The notes under the pieces: generated by a model
Told to the model about the DNA's origin: nothing
The model's input: the letters and a program-made list of their open reading frames with translations, nothing else
The model's database searches: none
Translations under genes and position numbers: made by a program
Assembly (NCBI GenBank): GCA_021781455.1
Contig: JAJXWV010000088.1
Location: 1-47,072 of the forward strand
Length of the DNA stretch: 47,072 nucleotides
DNA from: Acidobacteriota bacterium
Lineage (GTDB): Bacteria; Acidobacteriota; Thermoanaerobaculia; Gp7-AA8
Direction: 5' to 3'
Part shown: positions 1-6,320 of the stretch, one piece after another
Layout of the letters: the number at the start of each line of letters is the position of its first letter
How positions within the stretch are numbered: position 1 is the first letter of the stretch

Positions 1-175
1 CATGCTGTGGTGGATTGACATACAGCCCGATCACGTCGGTGGCCTTGGTTTCAAAATCGGGATCGTCCGACGCCATGTACCGCGCGATACGGTGCGGCTT
101 CAGATTCGCGCGCCTCCACGCCGTGGCGATGACCGAGTGGCTCACGCCCAGCTTCTTGGCGAGCTTCCTCGTTAG
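1..175 (-). pseudogene. IS630-family transposase fragment
   Basis: The complement strand, read from about 171 down to 1, gives an uninterrupted stretch that includes TRKLAKKLGVSHSVIATAWR, then NLKPHR, and ends DVIGLYVNPPQH at the window edge. This matches the helix-turn-helix and linker of IS630/Tc1-type transposases, where a 'GVSH..V...WR..GLKPHR' segment precedes a 'D..GLYLNPP' segment. No start is present, and the reading frame is lost upstream of about 175, so only an inner piece is left here; the DDE catalytic part would lie off the left edge. It faces the opposite way to the cassette genes and appears to have cut into the first cassette. Confidence 0.72.
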
Positions 176-429
176 TGCGCACCGTCTCACTGATCGACGT
201 GCCCGTGGCTATCTTCGGCCTGGTTGCGCCAGCTCAGGTTCGTGACCGCGCGGTCGACGTCTACATGCAATTCTTCGGCTACGGTTCGACCCGATTCTGT
301 TTCGGCATACCGCCGGGAAACCTCTGGGGTCATCTTTCCGTAGCAGTGCCCGTGTGGATAGCGATCCTGGCAACGCCCGGGCTGCTTGCACTCGCTATCG
401 GTCGGACACGGTCTCGGCCGGCTAACTAG
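175..429 (+). pseudogene. Probable 3' remnant of a cassette-1 membrane-protein gene
   Basis: An open frame runs into attC site 1 and stops at the TAG just after its R'' box (C-terminus RPAN), as several other cassette genes do. The last 30 residues hold one hydrophobic segment (VAVPVWIAILATPGLLALAI) followed by a basic tail, suggesting the end of a membrane protein. The left boundary coincides with the IS630 fragment, so the true start is probably lost; GTG at 175 is only the first available start. An antisense reading with several Cys residues also exists, but cassette genes normally run towards attC. No family is recognised. Confidence 0.35.
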
Positions 430-525
430 CGCCTACACCGGACCCGGCCCGCTTCGTTCCTGCGTGCCAGCTGGGTTACCATTTCGCGTCGCGGGCCGGG
501 CCGGTGAGGCGCGGGTCCGTTGGGC
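420..525 (+). repeat. attC recombination site 1
   Basis: 106 bp. R'' is GGCTAAC (420-426) and R' is GTTGGGC (519-525), with crossover expected after G519. The inner arms CACCGG and CCGGTG pair, and the left arm carries an unpaired A before CCCGGCCCGC, the extrahelical base typical of folded attC. It ends the cassette interrupted by the IS630 remnant. Confidence 0.93.
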
Positions 526-529
526 GGCT

Positions 530-994
530 ATGAACGTCTTGATCGCGGCGATCCTCCTGACCGCGGCTACTACGCCCGGACCACTTGATCGCCTAAACGT
601 AAACCCTCGTGGCGTCTCATGGGGTCCTTTCGAGATATTCGCATCGCACTCCACGGTTGAACGCAGACTGGGACGTCGGCTTGTGATCACGAAGAAACCG
701 TACGTAGAAGCGTGCGGCTCCGGTGCCAGCCGCACCACGTTCGCGGGTAGTCGCGTTCGCATGAAATGGTCGGACGACGCGAAGCACGAACTCGAGGCCT
801 TTTTCGTCGTTCTGCCACGAAACAGTAAGCGGAGCGACCTCGTTCGGGAACTCGCAGCGCGCGCAGGGCTGAACGCTAAACCATGCGGTCCCGCGCCGGG
901 TGATTGTTACGAGCATCCGGCGGGGATAACGCTGTTGCTCACCGACGATCGTGAGCCCGTCGAGCTGTGGGTCGTAATCTCGAACTGTTTCTAG
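530..994 (+). CDS. Cassette 2: small secreted protein of unknown function
   Basis: 154 residues. The ATG is 4 bases after the R' box of attC 1, so there is no room for a normal Shine-Dalgarno site inside the cassette, and the frame stays open back through attC 1. Residues 1-15 (MNVLIAAILLTAATT) look like a short signal peptide. The rest is soluble and mixed, with Cys in 'EACGSG', 'AKPCGPAPGDCYEHP' and the C-terminal 'ISNCF', which could form disulfides after export. No known family is recognised. It is the only gene in its cassette and ends just before the R'' box of attC 2. Confidence 0.7.
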   Translation: MNVLIAAILLTAATTPGPLDRLNVNPRGVSWGPFEIFASHSTVERRLGRRLVITKKPYVEACGSGASRTTFAGSRVRMKWSDDAKHELEAFFVVLPRNSKRSDLVRELAARAGLNAKPCGPAPGDCYEHPAGITLLLTDDREPVELWVVISNCF

Positions 995-996
995 CC

Positions 997-1102
997 GGCT
1001 AACGAGCGCCTGCAGCGGACCAGGCCCGCTTGGCAGCCGCACGGCAACTTGGCTACCATTGCGCGTCGCGGGCCGGGCCGCTGAGGCGCAGGTCCGTTGG
1101 GC
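997..1102 (+). repeat. attC recombination site 2
   Basis: 106 bp. R'' is GGCTAAC (997-1003) and R' is GTTGGGC (1096-1102). The stem uses CAGCGG/CCGCTG instead of CACCGG/CCGGTG, a compensated change relative to site 1. It is the one cassette end whose R'' does not match the R' at the start of the same cassette, although the next bases outward (TAGCCG) still do. Confidence 0.93.
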
Positions 1103-1110
1103 GGCCGAAC

Positions 1111-1452
1111 ATGTTCGGTTGGAAGAAGAGATCGCAACAACCGCGCGAGCGGACCAACCGGTGCTCGTTCTGCAATAAGTCACAGCACGACGTCGCGAAG
1201 ATGATCGCAGGTCCGAACGTGCAGATCTGCGATGAGTGCGTTGAGATCTGCGTCGACGTTCTTGCCCCCGAGAGGCCGCAAGGAAAGAGAAGCACACCGG
1301 CATCGGAGCAACCGGAGCACGCCCTGTGGTGCAGTATCTGCCGCCTCCAGGTCCCACTCGCCAGCTCGCTTGCCGTTCCTGACCGTGGGTATCTCTGCCG
1401 GGAGTGCGCAGCAGCCGTGGCGGCCGCTTTGGGCTGGCGGCCGCCCAACTAG
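1111..1452 (+). CDS. Cassette 3: stand-alone ClpX-type double C4 zinc-finger protein
   Basis: 113 residues. Residues 18-46 hold [18 protein letters not shown] followed by CDECVEIC, the C-x2-C-x18-C-x2-C zinc-binding domain found at the N-terminus of the ClpX unfoldase. A second, shorter module (CSIC ... CREC) fills the C-terminal half. There is no AAA+ ATPase domain. In ClpX this domain dimerises and binds adaptors and substrates, so a free copy could act as an adaptor, decoy or inhibitor of ClpXP; that role is inferred. The ATG lies 9 bases after R' of attC 2. The last residues (RPPN) and the TAG stop are encoded by the R'' end of attC 3. Confidence 0.85.
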   Translation: MFGWKKRSQQPRERTNRCSFCNKSQHDVAKMIAGPNVQICDECVEICVDVLAPERPQGKRSTPASEQPEHALWCSICRLQVPLASSLAVPDRGYLCRECAAAVAAALGWRPPN

Positions 1453-1548
1453 CGCCTGCACCGGACGCGGCCCGCTCGGCAGCCGCATCGCAAGTGCGTT
1501 ACCATTCCGCGTCGCGGGCCGCGCCGGTGAGGCGCGGGTCCGTTGGGC
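1443..1548 (+). repeat. attC recombination site 3
   Basis: 106 bp. R'' is GCCCAAC (1443-1449) and R' is GTTGGGC (1542-1548), fully complementary. The inner stem has CGCGGCCCGC on the left and GCGGGCCGCG on the right, another paired change relative to site 1. R'' and the bases before it (GGCCGCCCAAC) are the reverse complement of the start of the same cassette. Confidence 0.93.
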
Positions 1549-1833
1549 GGCACGAGGAGGTCGGTCGGTGGGTTCCTGTCGGCCAGCCCACCACGACTTT
1601 TCGGACATACCCGGGAGGTACGACGAGGAGCCGATTCCAAAATTTAGTTCTCCCCTCCGGCGCTATCATCGCCACTTCATGGCCTCGCTCCGTGCCGCGA
1701 TCATCGTGAAGCCGGATTCCGGAAAGAGACCTCAACGTTGGGCGGCACGCCTCAGGCACATCGGCGGGCAACCCGCTGTTAACCTTTGTGCTCGCCGCCC
1801 GTAACTGCTCACGATACGACCTGGGGAGAAATC
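1549..1833 (+). other. Long non-coding 5' region of cassette 4
   Basis: 285 bases between attC 3 and the hydrolase start contain no convincing gene: frames crossing it are continuations through attC or lack a start. A solitary R'-like heptamer GTTGGGC followed by GGCACG sits at 1737-1743, repeating the first bases of this cassette. It has no R'' partner at a suitable distance, so it may be a scar of an older cassette junction. No clear promoter was identified. Confidence 0.45.
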
Positions 1834-2922
1834 ATGAAATACAGAGCGGATGCCTTCTTCGCGGTGTGCTGCACGCTCCTGCTCAGGATGGCAGAAGCGA
1901 CAGCGGCAGCACCAGGAGCGCCCGCCCCCTCCGCGCCGCAACCCGTGAAGGAAGAAATGTTCGTGCGCATCGGGGGCATCGACCAGTGGCTCACGATCGA
2001 AGGAAAGAATCGCGAGAATCCGGTTGTGCTCTTTCTGCACGGCGGACCGGGAGACGCGTACAGTCCGTTTGCTGCTGCGCTTTTCCACGGATGGGACAAA
2101 GGTCTCACACTCGTGCAGTGGGACCAGCGCGGCGCGGGCAGAACATACGGGAAGAGCGGCCCATCAATCGAGCCGACGATGACCGTCGCCCAAATGGTCC
2201 AGGACGGTGTCGAGGTCGCCCAGTTCCTGACGAAGCACCTTGAAAAGAAAAAGATCATCATCTGCGGTGGTTCGTGGGGCTCGATGCTCGGTATCTATCT
2301 GGCCCATGCTCGGCCCGACCTGTTCTACGCGTACGTCGGCGATGCTCAGATGGTGAACTGGCAGAAGAACGTGGGCGCGAGCTACATGCGCGTGCTCGAA
2401 CTGGCGCGCGCCGCTGACGATCGGCCCGCAATCGCAGCACTGACGGCAATCGGGCCACCACCCTGGAGCTCGCTCGCGAAGTGGCCTCAATTCCGAAAGT
2501 GGCAACGCGCCTATCAGGCGAAGACGGCGACTGCGGCGGCACCGGATATGACACGTAGTCCCGAATACGATTCGCCAGAGGAGCGGGCACAATACGCGGC
2601 GGCCGACGACTTCTCGTTTCTGCATTTCGTGGGAATGACGATGTCGGGCCCCATCACGCGGGTCGATCTTCCGTCATTGGGAACCGACTTCGCGATTCCA
2701 ATCTTCATGATTCAAGGAGAAGAGGACCTGGTCGCTGTGCCTGAGTTGGCGAAATCGTATTTCGACACCATCAAAGCGCCGCGGAAGCGATTCTATCTGG
2801 TGCCGGGGACCGGCCACGAGCCATCGGTGCCCGAGCTTTCTCTGATCCTCAAGATCCTCACTGACGAAGTGCGGCCCCTAGCTCGGCAAGGTGGAGGACG
2901 AGGCTCAGCGCCGCCCAACTAG
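1834..2922 (+). CDS. Cassette 4: exported alpha/beta hydrolase, proline iminopeptidase-like (S33)
   Basis: 362 residues. The ATG was chosen because GGGGAGAA lies just upstream and a signal-peptide-like stretch follows (residues 1-25, ending ATAAA). The mature part has the S33 oxyanion motif HGGPGD, then WDQRGAG, the nucleophile elbow GGSWGS (Ser), the acid in 'GEEDLV' and the catalytic His in 'GTGHEP'. This is the layout of proline iminopeptidases and related alpha/beta hydrolases; the real substrate cannot be read from sequence. It is exported or periplasmic by inference. The last three residues (PPN) and the stop come from attC 4. Confidence 0.85.
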   Translation: MKYRADAFFAVCCTLLLRMAEATAAAPGAPAPSAPQPVKEEMFVRIGGIDQWLTIEGKNRENPVVLFLHGGPGDAYSPFAAALFHGWDKGLTLVQWDQRGAGRTYGKSGPSIEPTMTVAQMVQDGVEVAQFLTKHLEKKKIIICGGSWGSMLGIYLAHARPDLFYAYVGDAQMVNWQKNVGASYMRVLELARAADDRPAIAALTAIGPPPWSSLAKWPQFRKWQRAYQAKTATAAAPDMTRSPEYDSPEERAQYAAADDFSFLHFVGMTMSGPITRVDLPSLGTDFAIPIFMIQGEEDLVAVPELAKSYFDTIKAPRKRFYLVPGTGHEPSVPELSLILKILTDEVRPLARQGGGRGSAPPN

Positions 2923-3104
2923 TGGCCTGTATTGGTTGAATTGGTACCAGTGGCGCCGGCGTCGAGACCAAGCCAGGTGGTACCAATTCAGCCGATACAG
3001 GCCACTAGCGCCTGCACCGGATCCGGCCCGCTTCGTTCACGCAGCCTAACTGGGTTACCATTTCGCGTCGCGGGCCGTGCCGGTGAGGCGCAGGTCCGTT
3101 AGCC
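2913..3104 (+). repeat. attC recombination site 4, interrupted by a small palindromic element
   Basis: 192 bp as found. R'' is GCCCAAC (2913-2919) and R' is GTTAGCC (3098-3104). Removing the 86-bp insertion beginning right after R'' restores exactly 106 bp and a normal attC. The inner stem CACCGG/CCGGTG is intact, with one unmatched position further in. Extrusion of the bottom-strand hairpin may be disturbed by the insertion. Confidence 0.9.
2919..3008. mobile_element. MITE-like palindrome inserted in attC 4
   Basis: An 82-bp body (2923-3004) begins TGGCCTGTATTGG and ends CGATACAGGCCA, forming terminal inverted repeats of about 28 bp with a few mismatches. It is flanked on both sides by CTAG (2919-2922 and 3005-3008), while the other eight sites have at most one CTAG there, so CTAG is probably the target duplication. 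It encodes nothing. A matching end without its partner occurs at 36325. Confidence 0.75.
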
Positions 3105-3140
3105 GGCGCTCGGCTGCAGGAAGGCGCCAACAAAGGCCTC

Positions 3141-4466
3141 TTGATCGTGGCTAAACTCTGGGCTGTCGCGCACACAAGACTCCTGAACGCAGTGGTGTCG
3201 GCTCAGATACCGGAGTTTTTGTCCCACAACTTCGTCCAACGTCGTACCTGGATTGCCGCGCTCACGTTCGCGCTCCTGCCGTTGCTCGCAACAAGCGGTT
3301 CCGCCCTACTGATCGCGAAGACTCGAAATCGCGCGGCACGGAGCACTCTGGCGTTTCTCTCCTCCGCAGTTGTGACGATTGTTGCATCGGCTACTGCGCT
3401 TCTGTACGCCTTGCTCTGCACGGCCGGATGGTCGGACTGGGCTGCTAACGGAAGCTATCTTCTCGATTTCTATCACCAGGCGCGGGTTGCTCTCGCCATA
3501 GGCGTTGGGTCGTCGCTGATCGCGGCTGTGGTCGGCGTTCTCTCAATTCTATTTGCCCACGACTACCACCGCCGGCCTCGGCTCTCTATCTCGTGGGTCT
3601 TCGTCTTGGCAGCGGCAGGTAGTGCAGCGCTGGCACTCCGCACGGTGGGTAGTTTGGAAGACTTTCTCTTAAACTCCACGGCCGCGCTCGACGCCAACGC
3701 GTTCGTCGCGGCCCGGCTGAGCGCGATTGCATCGGCACTCACTCTCGCGATTGCGACGAGCCTGTCCGCCCTCGCTGCGGCGGGCTTGGTCTTCGCGCTC
3801 AATCGTAGGCGCCAGCCAGCGGAGAAGGAATCCAGTCTTTGGGTGCTTATGCCCGGCCTCTCGCTTCTGTTTCTCGCCTCGTGCGCCGTACTGGAATACG
3901 GGCGTTTCGACGCCTTTTACGCTCTCCGATCTCGCCCCGTCACGAACCAGTGGGTGCCGGAGGATCTCATCAGGCTCGCAGGCGCGCGTCACGTGTGGTC
4001 ACGCTATGAAGAAGACCATCAACTGTTGGAGTACACCCTAGCTGCCGAATATCCCGCTCCCAGCGTGATTGACAGTCTGTCCGACAGGCTTGTCGCGCGA
4101 GGGTGGCGACCTCTGGCCAACGACTGGTACACCCCTTCGGAACCATCCGGATTCGTTCGCGGGTGGCAGCGCGAGCCGGTCGATCTCGCGGGTGCGATAC
4201 GACTGTCCTGGAGCGCACAATGGAAGAACGCTCGCGGCGAACTTCTCAACTGCGCGTTGGGGTACGTGCCGCCGACCGGCGTCGAGACTCGCGGGTGTTC
4301 TCGATACGATTCGGCGGGCGCTCTCGATACTTCCTCGCTCCACGTCTTTTTCGAAAAAATGAGCGCGACTGAGGTCGGTCGGTACGGTTCTTCTTCAGCC
4401 GCTTCGAGGGCCGCGATCCCGCTCCTGAGTCCAGAAGCGCGACCCAACACACAGCCGGCACCCTAA
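3141..4466 (+). CDS. Cassette 5: six-helix membrane protein with soluble C-terminal domain
   Basis: 441 residues from a TTG start; an internal start is possible, as no strong ribosome site is visible. Six hydrophobic segments lie at roughly 37-60, 69-95, 115-138, 147-167, 190-218 and 233-250. About 190 soluble residues follow, rich in Trp and aromatic residues (for example 'RGWRPLANDWYTP' and 'GFVRGWQRE'). The soluble part may sit outside the membrane and holds two Cys (LLNCALGY, ETRGCSRY). No family is recognised. This is one of the largest cassette genes here. It ends 66 bp before attC 5. Confidence 0.7.
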   Translation: MIVAKLWAVAHTRLLNAVVSAQIPEFLSHNFVQRRTWIAALTFALLPLLATSGSALLIAKTRNRAARSTLAFLSSAVVTIVASATALLYALLCTAGWSDWAANGSYLLDFYHQARVALAIGVGSSLIAAVVGVLSILFAHDYHRRPRLSISWVFVLAAAGSAALALRTVGSLEDFLLNSTAALDANAFVAARLSAIASALTLAIATSLSALAAAGLVFALNRRRQPAEKESSLWVLMPGLSLLFLASCAVLEYGRFDAFYALRSRPVTNQWVPEDLIRLAGARHVWSRYEEDHQLLEYTLAAEYPAPSVIDSLSDRLVARGWRPLANDWYTPSEPSGFVRGWQREPVDLAGAIRLSWSAQWKNARGELLNCALGYVPPTGVETRGCSRYDSAGALDTSSLHVFFEKMSATEVGRYGSSSAASRAAIPLLSPEARPNTQPAP

Positions 4467-4532
4467 CGGCTGCAAATTTTGCCTAAGTGCTGCGCGAACC
4501 GTCAACCGCTCATTCTTCGGCCATTTCGCGCC

Positions 4533-4638
4533 GGCTAACGAGTGCCTGCAGCGGACACGGCCCGCTTCGTTCCAGTCTCCCAAGTGCGTTACACTTTCGC
4601 CTCGCGGGCCGTGCCGCTGAGGCGCGGTTCCCTTGGGC
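4533..4638 (+). repeat. attC recombination site 5 with altered crossover base
   Basis: 106 bp. R'' is GGCTAAC (4533-4539); R' reads CTTGGGC (4632-4638), so the G at the cleavage point has become C. The stem is CAGCGG/CCGCTG and the inner arms CACGGCCCGC/GCGGGCCGTG pair exactly. R'' and its outer bases mirror the start of cassette 5 (GCGCCGGCTAAC). Confidence 0.92.
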
Positions 4639-4645
4639 GGCTGTG

Positions 4646-5020
4646 ATGCTCAAACTTTGGGAGATCGGCGAAGACGTAAAACGCAGGCGCTGCGCTGAGG
4701 CGGAAGTAGAGCCGCAGCATCATTGCTGCCTGGACATGGCGTTTGCGATCGCGATGCCGATCGTCACCGAACATCAGGGTCCGTCCCGAAAAGTCGACTG
4801 GTCTGCCGCTTGGAACGAATACCGCGTGCCGGTTGCCCACGATGGGCATACGGCGGCACAGCTGAGATACTGCCCGTTCTGCGGCGCCTCGCTCGGACCA
4901 TCCTTGGCAGACGAGTGGTACCAACGGCTCTACGCGCTTGGATACGCCGACCCGGGAGAAGAGAAGGTACCTTCGGAATTCCAGAGCGACTCTTGGTGGC
5001 GGAAACAGCCGCCCAACTAG
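4646..5020 (+). CDS. Cassette 6: small zinc-ribbon protein, DUF6980-like
   Basis: 124 residues. The features recall a small bacterial family (tentatively DUF6980): an N-terminal 'HHCCLDM' pair of Cys, a central 'NEYRVPVAHDG' strand segment, a 'YCPFCGASL' zinc-knuckle motif, then 'DEWYQRLYALGYADP' and a closing 'PSEFQSDSWW'. Metal binding by the four Cys is likely; the function of the family is not known to me. The ATG is 7 bases after R' of attC 5, leaving no ribosome site inside the cassette. The C-terminal PPN and TAG come from attC 6. Confidence 0.7.
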   Translation: MLKLWEIGEDVKRRRCAEAEVEPQHHCCLDMAFAIAMPIVTEHQGPSRKVDWSAAWNEYRVPVAHDGHTAAQLRYCPFCGASLGPSLADEWYQRLYALGYADPGEEKVPSEFQSDSWWRKQPPN

Positions 5021-5116
5021 CGCCTGCACCGGACCCGGCCCGCTTCGTTCCCGCATGCCAGCTGGATTACACTTTCGCGTCGCGGGCCGGGCCGGTGAGG
5101 CGCGGATCCGTTGGGC
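5011..5116 (+). repeat. attC recombination site 6
   Basis: 106 bp. R'' is GCCCAAC (5011-5017) and R' is GTTGGGC (5110-5116). The stem pairs throughout, with one extra A on the left arm. The end of cassette 6 (ACAGCCGCCCAAC) is the reverse complement of its own start except for the mutated base of attC 5. Confidence 0.93.
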
Positions 5117-5148
5117 CGCACGAGGAATTTGACAGAAAGGCATCCACG

Positions 5149-5346
5149 ATGAAGCGTGAGATTGTTGCTGCTTTGGCGTTCTTTGGACTTGGCATGCTCC
5201 TCATGCTTGCTGGGGTTCTGCCGATGTTTCGCGGCCACTCGATGAACGTTATCTTCTTTGCACTTGGTGCGTTTTGGATCATCGTAGCAATCGCTGTTGC
5301 GGGCAAATTGCGTAAGCCGTCGCCCGATGCCGCCCAGGTCAAGTGA
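5149..5346 (+). CDS. Cassette 7: 65-residue two-helix membrane protein
   Basis: Start ATG at 5149, preceded by AGAAAGG. Two hydrophobic segments (about residues 6-26 and 33-52) are joined by a short loop with 'FRGHSMN', and the protein ends in a basic, hydrophilic tail (KLRKPSPDAAQVK). This is a typical small integral membrane protein with both ends probably on the same side. No family is recognised. About 70 bp without a gene separate it from attC 7. Confidence 0.65.
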   Translation: MKREIVAALAFFGLGMLLMLAGVLPMFRGHSMNVIFFALGAFWIIVAIAVAGKLRKPSPDAAQVK

Positions 5347-5418
5347 CGAGCGCGAAGCGATTCGGCAGTTGTGAGTTCCGTCGGCACGCCCTAAGGTCGT
5401 GAGTTATTCTGGCGTGCG

Positions 5419-5524
5419 GCCCAACTAGCGCCTGCACCGGCCGCGGCCCGCTTCGCAGCCGTACTCCAAGTGCGTTACACTTCCGGATCGCGGGCCGCGC
5501 CGGTGAGGCGCGGGTCCATTAGCC
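5419..5524 (+). repeat. attC recombination site 7 with altered crossover base
   Basis: 106 bp. R'' is GCCCAAC (5419-5425); R' reads ATTAGCC (5518-5524), so the conserved G is A. Inner arms CGCGGCCCGC/GCGGGCCGCG covary, and the extra base on the left arm is C instead of A. The end of cassette 7 (CGTGCGGCCCAAC) is a 13-base reverse complement of its start. Confidence 0.92.
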
Positions 5525-5529
5525 GGCAC

Positions 5530-5751
5530 GTGCTTAAGCCATCGTGGAAGAGAGTCTTCGCAGTACTCGTCGGCATATCTTGCGTGGCAACCGTCACCGG
5601 CTACGTCTGGGGAGTACGAGCGCAAACGAACGACCCGATGGGTGGCTGCTCCGGCGCCATGCTCCCATTTGTTCTGCTCTGCGCTTCCGGCATTTGCTTG
5701 GGCAGTCGCGGCCTTGGTCGCATCAGCGCGCACATCCGGGCGTGCGGCTAA
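5530..5751 (+). CDS. Cassette 8: 73-residue membrane protein
   Basis: The best start is GTG at 5530, 5 bases after R' of attC 7. The protein begins with a basic 'KPSWKR', then a hydrophobic helix (about residues 9-25), a polar loop with 'TNDPMGGCSG' and a second hydrophobic helix (about 44-58, 'MLPFVLLCASGICLG'). It ends at the TAA inside the R'' box of attC 8. No family is recognised. The close fit between R' and R'' leaves almost the whole cassette coding. Confidence 0.55.
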   Translation: MLKPSWKRVFAVLVGISCVATVTGYVWGVRAQTNDPMGGCSGAMLPFVLLCASGICLGSRGLGRISAHIRACG

Positions 5752-5851
5752 CTAGCGCCTGCAGCGGACATGGCCCGCTTGGCAGCGGCATTGCGACTTG
5801 GTTACTATTGCGCGTCGCGGGCCAGGCCGCTGAGGCGCGGGTCCGTTAGGC
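5746..5851 (+). repeat. attC recombination site 8
   Basis: 106 bp. R'' is GGCTAAC (5746-5752) and R' is GTTAGGC (5845-5851). The outer stem is CAGCGG/CCGCTG, with one mismatch in the inner arms. The TAA of its R'' box is the stop codon of cassette 8. Confidence 0.93.
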
Positions 5852-5870
5852 CGCCATCCCAGAGCGCAAG

Positions 5871-6308
5871 ATGATCGAGTTCTTCACTGGTTCCGAAAAG
5901 GGCCCCGACCGGTATCACAACGAGGACCGATACTGGGTGTCGGCCGATCGGCGTCTTTGCGCAGTATTGGATGGGTGCGGTGGCCGCGGGATCGTTGCGG
6001 ATCTTGTGGTCGAGAGCCTTGCAAGACAGTTCGGGTCTGCCGAGTCAGAGATTGGTTTCGAGAGCCTCCTCGTAGCCGTTCAGCACGCCAACACGGAGGT
6101 AGTGGAGCAGATGCGAACTAGGTCGGAAGGTCGCGGGAGTGGCACCACTCTTGACCTCCTCGCATTCGTCGGCTCGGAGCTGGTCGGCATCCATGTCGGA
6201 GACGGGCGGGTCTACCTGCTTAAGCCGGCAGTCGCCATCGAGAAAATCCTTGCACGAGCTGCTGCTTCACACGACAGCGGGACCATCGTTGTCGCAGCCG
6301 TATATTAG
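5871..6308 (+). CDS. Cassette 9: shortened PP2C-like phosphatase
   Basis: 145 residues, against about 240 for a normal bacterial PP2C domain. The first half is well kept: 'RYHNEDRYWV' (metal-binding Asp), 'VLDGCGG' in place of the usual DGMGG, then 'GSGTTLDLLAF' and 'HVGDGRVYLL' (usually GDSR). After 'VYLL' the chain jumps to 'SHDSGTIVVAAVY', which resembles the final 'DN.TVVVV' strand. About 70-90 residues carrying the LT-DHS and 'SDGL' metal-site motifs appear to be missing. The simplest reading is an in-frame internal deletion, leaving a catalytically weak or dead phosphatase, possibly a phosphopeptide or partner-binding protein. Confidence 0.75.
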   Translation: MIEFFTGSEKGPDRYHNEDRYWVSADRRLCAVLDGCGGRGIVADLVVESLARQFGSAESEIGFESLLVAVQHANTEVVEQMRTRSEGRGSGTTLDLLAFVGSELVGIHVGDGRVYLLKPAVAIEKILARAAASHDSGTIVVAAVY

Positions 6309-6320
6309 TTAGCAAAGGTG

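Noticed and set aside
1737-1743. Possible additional attC R' box
   Set aside because: The heptamer GTTGGGC is present but has no R'' or mirrored arms at a fitting distance.
4461-4470. Possible R'' box (CCCTAAC) at the end of the gene at 3141
   Set aside because: No stem or R' follows; the real R'' of that cassette is at 4533.
386-5143. Long open frames that run through attC sites, on both strands (for example starts at 386, 1232, 4487, 4723)
   Set aside because: The attC body is free of stops in some frames, so reading frames extend through it. The repeated peptide is translated recombination site, and only the part after R' is kept as a gene.
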